DNA of 64,000 nucleotides from Pseudomonadota bacterium (GTDB taxonomy: Bacteria > Desulfobacterota > Binatia > Binatales > Binataceae). The stretch covers positions 1-64,000 of the forward strand of contig JAJPHI010000020.1 of the NCBI GenBank assembly GCA_021325355.1, read 5' to 3'. The position numbers were made by a program, and so were the translations under genes. This document shows positions 27,270-35,511 of the stretch, in pieces. Numbering within the stretch: the first letter of the stretch is position 1; the number at the start of each line of letters is the position of its first letter. The notes under the pieces are model-generated. The model made no database searches. It saw only the letters and a program-made list of their open reading frames with translations, and was not told the origin of the DNA.

Positions 27270-28212
27270 TCCGCAGGTAAGCGTCGTCATCCCGACCTAC
27301 AACCGGCGCGCGATGGTGGTCGAGGCGACGGCCAGCGTCCTCGCGCAGCGGGACGTCAGTTTGGAACTGATCGTGGTTGACGACGGTTCGACCGACGGCA
27401 CCTTCGAGGAGCTTCGCGCCCGTTTTGACCAGCCGACGCCAATCCGCCTGATCCGTCATCCGCTCCGGCGTGGGCCGGCGGCGGCGCGCAATACCGGCGC
27501 CGCTGCGGCGCAGGGATCGCTGATAGCTTTCCTCGATTCGGACGATCTCTGGTCGCCGCTCAAACTGCGCCGTCAATTGGATTTCATGGCCGCGCATCCC
27601 CGCTGCGCGATCGCGCAATGCGCGGAACGATGGCTGCGCGACGGCCGGCAGGTCAATCCCGGACGGCGTCATCTCAAGCGCGCAGGCGATATTTTTGTCG
27701 AGTCGCTGCGGACCTGCCTGATTAGCCCTTCGGCGGTGATCCTGCGCGCCGAACTGTTCCGCGCGATCGGCGGTTTCGACGAACAGTTCGAGGCTGCCGA
27801 AGACTACGATCTATGGCTGCGGATCCTGGCACGACACGAGGTTGGGCTCGTGGCCGAGCCGCTGGTGACGCGGCGCGCCGGCCATCCGGACCAATTGTCG
27901 GCAACCGTCTGCGCACTGGATCGCTTCCGGATCCTCGCGCTGCTCAAGCTGCTCGCCGGCGACGGCTTGTCGGAGGAGCGGCGGACCGCGGTTTGCGAGG
28001 TCCTGGCCGAAAAATGCAGGATTTACGGACATGGCTTGAAGCGCCGCGGCCGCAGCGAGGCGGCGGGCTTCGTACTGGAGATCGGTCAACGCGCCACCGC
28101 CGGGCTGATATGCGGCGGCGCCGACTTCACGCGGGAGATCGCGATCATGTATCGGTTGGTCGCGGCACCGGAGACCACCATAACCTCGGATGCCCGACCG
28201 TCGGCAGGTTGA
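27262..28212 (+). CDS. Glycosyltransferase family 2
   Basis: The protein (about 316 residues) has the GT-A start VSVVIPTYNRR, then LIVVDDGSTDGT, a RNTGAAAAQG helix and the metal-binding LDSDD (D-x-D type), followed by ED-x-DLWLR. It should move a sugar from a nucleotide sugar to a lipid or glycan acceptor on the cytoplasmic face. ATG 27262 overlaps the engB stop; ATG 27238 is also possible. No membrane segment is seen. The acceptor is unknown, and the neighbours give no polysaccharide context. Confidence 0.87.
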   Translation: MVDPQVSVVIPTYNRRAMVVEATASVLAQRDVSLELIVVDDGSTDGTFEELRARFDQPTPIRLIRHPLRRGPAAARNTGAAAAQGSLIAFLDSDDLWSPLKLRRQLDFMAAHPRCAIAQCAERWLRDGRQVNPGRRHLKRAGDIFVESLRTCLISPSAVILRAELFRAIGGFDEQFEAAEDYDLWLRILARHEVGLVAEPLVTRRAGHPDQLSATVCALDRFRILALLKLLAGDGLSEERRTAVCEVLAEKCRIYGHGLKRRGRSEAAGFVLEIGQRATAGLICGGADFTREIAIMYRLVAAPETTITSDARPSAG

Positions 28213-28762
28213 GGAGCCGTCCTTGCGTCGAAGCGTCGATGAGCGGATACGCGAGTGGGCGGAGAAGCGCCGGCTCCCCCAGAGCCTCCTCGAGAGTTGG
28301 CGCCGTCTCGCGTCGGACGATAGCGCCGCGCTGCTCGGAATTGTCGAGGCGCTGCCGATCCGCACCGGACAGTTCACGGTGATGTTCGCGTTGCTCGAGG
28401 AAATCGCCGTGCGGGACGGCGAATCGCTCGCGGCGATTCTCAGCCGGGCGCCGCTCCGTCGTATCGTCGACGGTGACGGCTCGGGCCCGGCCAAAGCCGC
28501 GGCGCTGCTCGATGCGCTGCGCGTGCTGCGCTATCCGCGTCTCGAGGCGCTCAAGCGCCGTTTGAGCCGGGAAGTCGGCGCCCTCGGTCTGCCCGCCGGC
28601 GTACGTGTGGCATTGCCGCCCGACCTCAGTTCTGATGAATTGCGCATAGAGTTGGTTGCCCACGGCAGCCGCCAACTTGCAGGACTTATCGATGCTTTGT
28701 CTGCAGCCCGCGACGCCCTTGGCCGCGTCGCCGATGCGCTTGGGGGCGCCGATGACCTTTGA
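28190..28762 (+). CDS. Hypothetical helical protein before splB
   Basis: The 190-residue protein is charged and mostly helical, with no signal peptide, membrane segment or motif that I recognise. It begins 23 bp inside the glycosyltransferase gene and ends 11 bp inside the splB-like gene, so it is held in a tight overlapping run. A role tied to the radical SAM enzyme is possible but only guessed from position. Confidence 0.6.
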   Translation: MPDRRQVEEPSLRRSVDERIREWAEKRRLPQSLLESWRRLASDDSAALLGIVEALPIRTGQFTVMFALLEEIAVRDGESLAAILSRAPLRRIVDGDGSGPAKAAALLDALRVLRYPRLEALKRRLSREVGALGLPAGVRVALPPDLSSDELRIELVAHGSRQLAGLIDALSAARDALGRVADALGGADDL

Positions 28763-29846
28763 TCTCGACCGCGTGCTGATCGAGGACGAGTGTCGCTCGA
28801 GTGACCTGGTCGAGCGCGTGCTGGCGGCGTTGCCGGCAGGCGTCCCAACGGAATTTGTCGCCGACGGTCGCGAGGCGGCCCGGCCCGCGCCGGACGCCGC
28901 AGATGCGTTCGCCGCAGGCAAGCGCCGACTCGTGCTCAGGCGCCGCCGTGGGGCGTTTCTCATGGGCTGTCCGGCCGCGTCGAACAAGTTCGCCTGTTGT
29001 GGCTATCTGGTGCTCGTTCTGGCCTCGAATTGTCCGATGGACTGCAGTTACTGCTTTCTTCAGGAGTACGTCGCCGACAATCCGGGACTGCAGATCTTCA
29101 CCAACTACGCGGAGGCCTTCACCGAGTTGGATCGCGTGGCCCGTGACGCCCAGGCGCTACCGCTGCGCATCGGCACCGGCGAACTGGCCGATTCGCTCGC
29201 CTTCGACCGCATGACGCGAATCAGCGCGGACCTGGTCGATTACTTCGCGGGCCGGCCCAACCTGACGCTCGAACTCAAAACCAAGACCGCCGAGATCGAT
29301 AACCTGCTCACGCGCGACCCGAAAGGACGGACGCTGGTCTCGTGGAGCCTTTCGCCGGAACGCGTTTTCCGCACCTCAGAGCATCGGACGGCGCCGCCGG
29401 AGGCGCGACTCGGGGCCGCGCGCAAAGTGCTGGAAGCCGGCTACAAGGTGGCTTTCCATCTGGATCCGATAATCGCCTACGACGGCGCCGAACGCGATTA
29501 CGCGCGACTGATCGAACAGCTTGGTGATTTCATCCCGCCGGCGCGTCTTAGTTTTATCAGCCTGGGCGGACTGCGCATGACGCCTTCGCTGCGCAAGCGG
29601 GCGCGCGAGCGTTTCCTGGCTGATCCGATGTTGGTCGGCGAAGACGTGCTGTCGCCGGATGGCCGCTATCGCACCTTTACGCCGCTCCGCCTGCGGCTCT
29701 ACCATCGTTTGCGCGAGCAGATTTCTCGAATCGCACCGGCCCTGCCGATCTATCTGTGTATGGAGACTCCGGATATTCACCGCCGTCTGATGGCCGAGTC
29801 ACCACTCCCACCGGCGCATCTGGGTGCGACGCTGGCGCGGGCCTGA
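28752..29846 (+). CDS. Spore photoproduct lyase family radical SAM protein
   Basis: The protein has about 364 residues. The [4Fe-4S]/SAM motif is C-P-M-D-C-S-Y-C within SNCPMDCSYCFLQEY, and the region after it (FTNYAEAF, then RIGTGELADSLAFD) matches the spore photoproduct lyase family. True SplB repairs the thymine dimer of spores; many non-sporing bacteria carry relatives with unknown repair or modification roles. No sporulation gene is seen here. ATG 28752 has GGGGG five bases before it and overlaps the gene upstream by 11 bp. The stop shares TGATG with the murI start. Confidence 0.85.
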   Translation: MTFDLDRVLIEDECRSSDLVERVLAALPAGVPTEFVADGREAARPAPDAADAFAAGKRRLVLRRRRGAFLMGCPAASNKFACCGYLVLVLASNCPMDCSYCFLQEYVADNPGLQIFTNYAEAFTELDRVARDAQALPLRIGTGELADSLAFDRMTRISADLVDYFAGRPNLTLELKTKTAEIDNLLTRDPKGRTLVSWSLSPERVFRTSEHRTAPPEARLGAARKVLEAGYKVAFHLDPIIAYDGAERDYARLIEQLGDFIPPARLSFISLGGLRMTPSLRKRARERFLADPMLVGEDVLSPDGRYRTFTPLRLRLYHRLREQISRIAPALPIYLCMETPDIHRRLMAESPLPPAHLGATLARA

Positions 29847-30742
29847 TGCGACCCCTACGACGAGGCCCCAATCCGCCATCGCGCGCCAGTAAGGTGGTCC
29901 AGCTCGACGGCCGGGCCCCGCGCCGGAACGGCAGCGCCGCCGCGAATAACCGGATTCGCGCGATCGGGGTGTTTGATTCGGGAATCGGCGGCCTGACCGT
30001 TCTGCGCGAACTAGTCGCTGCGCTGCCGGCTGAGGATTTCGTTTATCTCGGTGATACCGCACGGCTGCCCTATGGCACCAAGTCGAACGAGGTCATCATC
30101 CGCTATTCGAAGGAAAACACCGAGTTTCTCCTCGCCAAGGGCATCAAGTTGCTGGTCATCGCCTGCAATACCTCGAGCGCCGTCGCCCTCCCGGAAATCG
30201 CGCTGGAGACCATCGTGCCGGTAATCGGCGTGATCGAACCCGGCGCGCGGGCCGCCGCCGCCGCCTCCCGCAACGGCCGTATCGGGGTGATTGGCACCGA
30301 GGCCACGATCGCCTCCGGCGCCTACACCCGCGCCATCCAGCAGATTCGCCCCGGAGTGGAAATTTATACGCGCGCCTGTCCGATGCTGGTGCCGTTGGTC
30401 GAGGAGGGTTGGACCGATAACGAAATTGCCGAGCGCACCGTCGCCTATTATCTCGAGAGTCTCAAGGCGAGCGGTATCGACACCCTGCTGCTCGGCTGCA
30501 CGCACTATCCGCTGTTGCGCGAGGTCATTCGCCGCACCCTTGGCCCCGGCGTCCGAATCGTCGATTCGGCAACGGCCACCGCCTTAGCGGTCGTCGAGCG
30601 CTTGAAGGAACTGCGTCTTGATCGGCCGCGGGGCCTGGGCACACAGCGCTTTTTTGTTACGGAAACCCCCGAGCGTTTCGTGCGCGTCGGGAGGCGGTTT
30701 CTCGGCCCTCAGGTGGAGTCCGCCGTGCGGATCGAACGCTAG
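29846..30742 (+). CDS. murI: Glutamate racemase
   Basis: This cofactor-free racemase makes D-glutamate for peptidoglycan. The two catalytic cysteines are Cys107 (ACNTSSA) and Cys218 (GCTHYP), and GVFDSGIGG opens the enzyme fold near residue 41. The chosen start overlaps the splB stop as TGATG and gives an N-terminal extension of about 35 basic residues beyond the usual beginning; a later start is possible but no obvious ATG lies near it. It closes the engB-to-murI overlapping run. Confidence 0.94.
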   Translation: MRPLRRGPNPPSRASKVVQLDGRAPRRNGSAAANNRIRAIGVFDSGIGGLTVLRELVAALPAEDFVYLGDTARLPYGTKSNEVIIRYSKENTEFLLAKGIKLLVIACNTSSAVALPEIALETIVPVIGVIEPGARAAAAASRNGRIGVIGTEATIASGAYTRAIQQIRPGVEIYTRACPMLVPLVEEGWTDNEIAERTVAYYLESLKASGIDTLLLGCTHYPLLREVIRRTLGPGVRIVDSATATALAVVERLKELRLDRPRGLGTQRFFVTETPERFVRVGRRFLGPQVESAVRIER

Positions 30743-30791
30743 TGGCACAATTCTTGGTTGACCTCGAGCTGAAGCGACGCCTCCACCTCTG

Positions 30792-32258
30792 ATGCTGCCA
30801 CGGTCTTCCTCGACGTTAAGCCGATTTCGATGCTTTGGTCTTCCGCGATCCGGCGGATGGCTGACGGCCTGGCTGAGTCTCGCGCTGATCGGTCTCACCG
30901 GATGCGCAACGCTGCCCGACGCGTCCGCGCTGCTGCACAATCCTCATTTGTTTCATCGCACTCCGCAATTTGCGGGCGTGCGCGGCCCGATCTCCCACGC
31001 CGAGGGTCAGGAAATCATGCAGCATCTCGAGGCGCGCTACGGCCCGAGCGACCTCGTGACGCGACAGTTGGCTTTCGAGCAGGCAGTTGGCGGAGGTTTC
31101 ATCACGCTGGGCAATAACGTCAAGTTACTGGAAAACGGACCCGCCACGTACGCTGAGATGTTCCGCCTGATCATGCAGGCCCGGCAGAGCATCAACCTCG
31201 AGACCTTCATTTTTACCGACGATGCGATCGGTCAGGAGTTCGCCAATACGCTCATCTACAAGCAGCTTCAGGGTGTTCAGGTCCACGTTATTTACGACAG
31301 CCTCGGTTCGATCAGCACCCCGGACAAGTTCTTCGATCAGATGCGCCGCAACGGCATCCATGTCCTGCGCTTCGATCCGCTGAACCCCTTTTCGCGACGG
31401 TTTCGCCTGGGCCGCATCACTCATCGCGACCATCGCAAGCTGCTGATCGTTGATGGGCAGGTGGCAATTACCGGCGGTATCAATGTCTCAGGCGTCTACG
31501 AACAGCGCGAGTCGAACGCGTTCTTTTCCGGCTCCTCGGAGCGCTCGCGGATGTTTTCCGCAGAGCCGGCGCTCGCCTGGCATGACACCGATATCGAGGT
31601 GACCGGGCCCGCCGTTGCCGAATACCAGAAGCTCTTCGTGCAGACCTGGCAGCATCAGGAGGGCTGGCCGCTCGATTTGACTATCCTCTACCCTCCTCTC
31701 AAACGCACGGGTCCCATGATGGTCCACGTGATCGGCAGCGAGGCGCGCGGCCTGAGCGTGATTTACATCACGCTGATTTCCGCCATCAACAACGCACAGG
31801 AGTCGGTCTATATTACCGATCCGTATTTTGCCCCGGACCATCAGGTGCTGGGAGCGCTCAAGGCGGCCGCCCGACGCGGCGTCGATGTGCGCCTGCTGCT
31901 GCCGACCGTCACCGATGAACCGCTGATCGCCGCGGCTGCGCGCTCGCACTATGACAGCCTGCTCGACGCAGGGATCAAGATCTACCAGTGGAACGGCACG
32001 ATGCTGCATTCGAAGACGGCAGTGATCGACGGCGTGTGGTCGACCGTCGGCTCCTCCAACCTGGACTGGTGGAGTATCGCGCGCAATAACGAAGTCAACA
32101 CCGTCGTGCTGAATCAGGACTTCGGCGCGCAGATGGTCGCGCACTTTCAGGACGACTTGAAGAACGCCAAGCAGATTGATCCCCGACAATGGGACGAACG
32201 GCCCTTTTCCGAGAAAGCGCACGAATGGGCCGCGCGGATGGTCCAGCCGATCCTGTAG
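30792..32258 (+). CDS. Cardiolipin synthase-like phospholipase D lipoprotein
   Basis: The 488-residue protein has a lipobox (LALIGLTGC) and two PLD catalytic repeats: HRKLLIVDGQVAITGG in the first half and HSKTAVIDGVWSTVGSSNLD in the second (H-x-K-x4-D). Paired repeats of this spacing are found in bacterial cardiolipin synthases, which join phosphatidylglycerol units, and in other phosphatidyl transferases. The lipid anchor instead of two N-terminal membrane helices suggests a ClsC- or envelope-type enzyme facing the periplasm. A strong hairpin follows the stop. Confidence 0.87.
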   Translation: MLPRSSSTLSRFRCFGLPRSGGWLTAWLSLALIGLTGCATLPDASALLHNPHLFHRTPQFAGVRGPISHAEGQEIMQHLEARYGPSDLVTRQLAFEQAVGGGFITLGNNVKLLENGPATYAEMFRLIMQARQSINLETFIFTDDAIGQEFANTLIYKQLQGVQVHVIYDSLGSISTPDKFFDQMRRNGIHVLRFDPLNPFSRRFRLGRITHRDHRKLLIVDGQVAITGGINVSGVYEQRESNAFFSGSSERSRMFSAEPALAWHDTDIEVTGPAVAEYQKLFVQTWQHQEGWPLDLTILYPPLKRTGPMMVHVIGSEARGLSVIYITLISAINNAQESVYITDPYFAPDHQVLGALKAAARRGVDVRLLLPTVTDEPLIAAAARSHYDSLLDAGIKIYQWNGTMLHSKTAVIDGVWSTVGSSNLDWWSIARNNEVNTVVLNQDFGAQMVAHFQDDLKNAKQIDPRQWDERPFSEKAHEWAARMVQPIL

Positions 32259-32289
32259 GGCCTCGGATCGCGTCGCCCGGCAACGATTC

Positions 32290-32336
32290 AGCGGATCGCG
32301 CGACACGGGCCGGTTAAGCCCGGCGCGCGATCCGCT
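32290..32336. terminator. Bidirectional terminator-like hairpin
   Basis: A perfect 13-bp outer stem (agcggatcgcgcg / cgcgcgatccgct) holds an inner hairpin (cgggc / gcccg). It lies between the convergent PLD and beta-propeller genes. Confidence 0.65.
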
Positions 32337-32343
32337 TTGACGA

Positions 32344-33471
32344 TTATTTCGCAAAATTGATGATATTGATGCTCGAGCTGAAATCGTCGACGTAGGCGAA
32401 CTCGTTCGCGGTAGCGGTGGGCACGTTCAGAATCGCGAAGGCGCTCCCGTTATTCGGATCGATCGAGAACTGGCGCACGAAGGCGCCGCCGGTCGTGAAC
32501 TCGACCAGTTCACTCGGCTGGGTCGGATCGACATGCGCCGCCGGATCAGCGTTGGCCGTGATCAGATTCCCGTTAGGGGCGATAATTAGTCCCAGCGGAC
32601 CGTGAAGATGGGTCTGGTCGGCGTACACCAGGGTCCCCTTGCCCGCAGTCGCCGTTGCCGTGCTGGCATTCGGGATCGCGAAGATTTCGTTGTCATCTTC
32701 CGCTGCCACATAGAGAACGTCCGCGCTCGCGTCGTAGGCCAGACCCGCGGGTCCGACCACCAGGCCCGCGCTATCGAGACCGAAGGCATAGCCCGAAGCG
32801 ATCGTGGTCGGCGCGCCGACTACGCTGAAGCCGCCCTTGAAGGAGACCGCGATACGGGTGACGGTGCCGTTCAGCACATTGGCGACAAACAATTGCGCCG
32901 AGTCACTGTCTTCGTGGATGGCCAGTCCCCAGGGACCATCGGTGCCCTGCGTGATCACAGTGACCGGATGACCGTTGGCGTCGAGCACCAGTAAACCGCG
33001 ACTGCCGACGGGCGAGCTCGAGCTCGTGGTAAAGACCGAGCCGGCAAAGACGAATCCCGCCCGCGCGATACCGAGGGCGTTGGTGAAGCCGATCGGCACG
33101 GTACCCTGAAAGAACAGCCCCGTCTGCTGTCCGTTCGCCGGATTGATGACGACGATCGTCGTGCCCTCGCCCTGGATATTCCCCGCCGCCGCACTGTTGT
33201 TGAAGTTCGAAACCAGCAACTGACCCGGTTTGACCGTACTGCTCGGGAAGCCGGGCGGTACGAGCGCGAGGCCATAGGGGTTCAGATCGCCGTTGGCGGG
33301 GCTGGTCGATCCCTGAGCCGGCAGAAAGGGACGCGCCGCTCGAGCGACACCAGGCACGGCCCCAATTACGATTCCCGCCAGTGCCATCCGGAGCAGATGC
33401 TTAAGTCCCGGACGAGGGTTTGCTTTTTCCGTGGACGGTAGAACGGAGCGACCGTTGCGGATGTGCGCCAT
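32344..33471 (-). CDS. Secreted beta-propeller (NHL-like) protein
   Basis: The 375-residue protein has a signal peptide (LLRMALAGIVIGAVPGVARA) and repeated blade-like segments such as NPYGLALVPPG, GLAIHEDSDSAQLFVAN, GLAYDASADVLYVA and GLIIAPNGNLITAN. This spacing is typical of NHL/SMP-30 propellers. No catalytic or metal-binding set can be fixed. The ATG at 33471 has GGGAGG six bases upstream. It stands alone on the minus strand. Function unknown, probably periplasmic or surface. Confidence 0.72.
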   Translation of the reverse strand: MAHIRNGRSVLPSTEKANPRPGLKHLLRMALAGIVIGAVPGVARAARPFLPAQGSTSPANGDLNPYGLALVPPGFPSSTVKPGQLLVSNFNNSAAAGNIQGEGTTIVVINPANGQQTGLFFQGTVPIGFTNALGIARAGFVFAGSVFTTSSSSPVGSRGLLVLDANGHPVTVITQGTDGPWGLAIHEDSDSAQLFVANVLNGTVTRIAVSFKGGFSVVGAPTTIASGYAFGLDSAGLVVGPAGLAYDASADVLYVAAEDDNEIFAIPNASTATATAGKGTLVYADQTHLHGPLGLIIAPNGNLITANADPAAHVDPTQPSELVEFTTGGAFVRQFSIDPNNGSAFAILNVPTATANEFAYVDDFSSSINIINFAK

Positions 33472-33787
33472 TGCCTGCCTCCCTGGTTTGGTTCGGCTCG
33501 TCAGCCGAAACGTGATGCGACCTTGAGCAATCAGCCTGGCCTGCGCCACCACGATTTTTCTGGTAGCTGCCAAGGAGGAACTGATGCGGGCGAATTGCAA
33601 CAGTGAATATTTATACTGTCAATCGCCAAAATCAGGCGACCAACGAAGATCACGGAAGCGTAATGTAGAACGAAAGCGTCTTCGGTTCGACTGAGATTGT
33701 CTATGCCTCAGCCTGGCGTCCGATTGCGGCGCACGCCGGGAGGCTACTGCGTATCCGGTTCGAGATGCGCTGCCCGAGAACCGCTAC
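33472..33787. other. Intergenic region, 316 bp
   Basis: No gene is supported here. On the minus strand there is an AT-rich patch around 33604-33625 (GATTGACAGTATAAATATT) that could hold the -10 region of the propeller gene's promoter. The TTGACA and TATAAAT are too close to work as one promoter. Confidence 0.4.
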
Positions 33788-34981
33788 TCACTCGACGTTG
33801 GAAGGAGGTGGTCCCTTGAGCTGGCCGCGTTCGCGACCGACGGCGATCCATTGTTCGACCTCGCGTCGCTCGCGCTTGAGAAAATTCGCGACCGCCTTGC
33901 GGAGTCCGGGGTGACTTATGTAATGCAGCGATCGCGTGATTGCCGGATTAAAGCCGCGCAGCCACTTGTATTCACCGCCCGCCCCCGGCTCAAAGCGGCT
34001 GATACCATTGACGATGCAGTGCTCGATCGCGGCGTAATAGCAGACGTTGAAGTGCAGGTAGCGCAATTCTTCGAAGCATCCCCAATAACGGCCGTAAAAA
34101 ACCTTCGCCTTCTGCAGATTGATCGTGCCGGCGATCAGCTCGTTATCGCGCCAGGCGCCAACGAAGCATAGATGCCGCTTGAAGCGGCCACGCAAGAGCT
34201 CGAAGAACTCGCGCGTCAGATATTGCCGCCCCCAGTAGAGCTTCTGAATCGTCGAAAGGTAAATGCGATAAAGCGTGGGGAACATCGCGTCGGGAATTTC
34301 CTCACCAACCAGTGTTCGGATGCTCACGCGCTGCTGGTCGAGCGCGCCGCGTTCGTGACGGATCGCGTAGCGGCGTTTGCTCTTGAGTTGGTTGAGATAG
34401 TCGTCGAAGCTGGTGAAGCCGTCGTTGATCCAGTGGTACTGGTAGCCGAGACGCTCCAGGTAGCCGAGCTCGACGAGGACCGACGCTTCGTCGGCGCTGC
34501 AGAAATTCACGTGCACCGACGACATCGCGTTGTCCTCACACAATTGGGCGAGCGCCGCGCCGATCGCCCGGACCATCGTCGCGCGGTCGTATCCTGGAGC
34601 CGTAAGAAACCGCCGTCCGGTGTGCGGCGTGAAGGGCACGCCGACCAGCAGTTTCGGAAAGTAGCGCAGGCCGGCGCGCTCCGCGGCGTCAGCCCAGCCG
34701 TGATCGAAGACGAATTCGCCCATGCTGTGGCTTTTCAGATAGAGCGGGCAGGCCCCGATGATTTTCCGGCTGGCGCCGGCGCGCACCACCAGATGATGGG
34801 GTGCCCAGCCGGTTTTCGGCACCGCGCTCTTCGATTCTTCCAGCGCCGCGAGCCAGTCCCATTCGAGAAACGGCGAGTCATCGGGCGCTAAAAGGGCGTC
34901 CCACTCCTCGCGCCCGATCTTAGCGATCCCTTCGACTACCGCTATCTCGATCCCATCCGCCGTCTGCGCTTTTCCGGCCAT
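33788..34981 (-). CDS. GNAT/FemAB-like protein (DUF482)
   Basis: This 397-residue cytoplasmic protein matches the peptidogalycan biosynthesis/recognition (DUF482) family. It opens with a segment ending in SPFLEWDWLAALEES, has RYFPKLLVGVPFTP and TGRRFL in the first half, and NLQKAKVFYGRYWGCFEE and RFEPGAGGEYKWLRGF in the second. The fold is a doubled GNAT, like FemX transferases that add amino acids from tRNA. The true reaction of the family is not settled to my knowledge. It is divergent from clpS. Confidence 0.83.
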   Translation of the reverse strand: MAGKAQTADGIEIAVVEGIAKIGREEWDALLAPDDSPFLEWDWLAALEESKSAVPKTGWAPHHLVVRAGASRKIIGACPLYLKSHSMGEFVFDHGWADAAERAGLRYFPKLLVGVPFTPHTGRRFLTAPGYDRATMVRAIGAALAQLCEDNAMSSVHVNFCSADEASVLVELGYLERLGYQYHWINDGFTSFDDYLNQLKSKRRYAIRHERGALDQQRVSIRTLVGEEIPDAMFPTLYRIYLSTIQKLYWGRQYLTREFFELLRGRFKRHLCFVGAWRDNELIAGTINLQKAKVFYGRYWGCFEELRYLHFNVCYYAAIEHCIVNGISRFEPGAGGEYKWLRGFNPAITRSLHYISHPGLRKAVANFLKRERREVEQWIAVGRERGQLKGPPPSNVE

Positions 34982-35091
34982 CGCCTGGATACTCTAGCAG
35001 GGTGGCGATAAACGAGGCTGCACTTAAGCGCTTGCCTCGACGATGCGAGTGATCACACTTTCTGGTAAGATGCAGGGGAGGTGAGCGCAGA

Positions 35092-35466
35092 GTGAAATCG
35101 CTGCTTGAAACGATTTTGCAGGCGCGGCGCCGTGACGGCGACGCCGTCGGCGGCGACGATTTGGGCGGCGGCCTCGTGACCGAGCGCCGCACCCGGGAGC
35201 AGACCAAAACCAAAAAGCCGCGGCTCTACAAGTGTATCCTGCTCAACGACGATTACACGCCGATGGAGTTCGTGGTCGAAATCCTCAAGCAGATTTTTCA
35301 CAAGCCGCATGCCGAGGCGACGCGTATCATGCTTCACGTCCATCAGAACGGCATGGGCGTCGCCGGCGTGTATCCGTACGAAATCGCTGAGACCAAGATT
35401 CGCACCGTCGAGGAACTGGCGCGCGAGAATCAGTTTCCGCTCAAGTGCGTGATGGAAAAGGAATAG
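35092..35466 (+). CDS. clpS: ATP-dependent Clp protease adaptor ClpS
   Basis: ClpS brings N-degron proteins to ClpAP. The 124-residue protein has a basic N-terminal tail, then YKCILLNDDYTPMEFVV with the N-D-D residues of the degron pocket, and a conserved ALHVHQNG-like helix (MLHVHQNGMGVAGVY). The start is GTG 35092, with GGGGAGG ten bases upstream. clpA follows 45 bp later, the normal order. Confidence 0.94.
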   Translation: MKSLLETILQARRRDGDAVGGDDLGGGLVTERRTREQTKTKKPRLYKCILLNDDYTPMEFVVEILKQIFHKPHAEATRIMLHVHQNGMGVAGVYPYEIAETKIRTVEELARENQFPLKCVMEKE

Positions 35467-35511
35467 GCGGCTGAAGCCGTTTCGCTTCTCGGTGGTGATG
35501 GGATTCAAATT

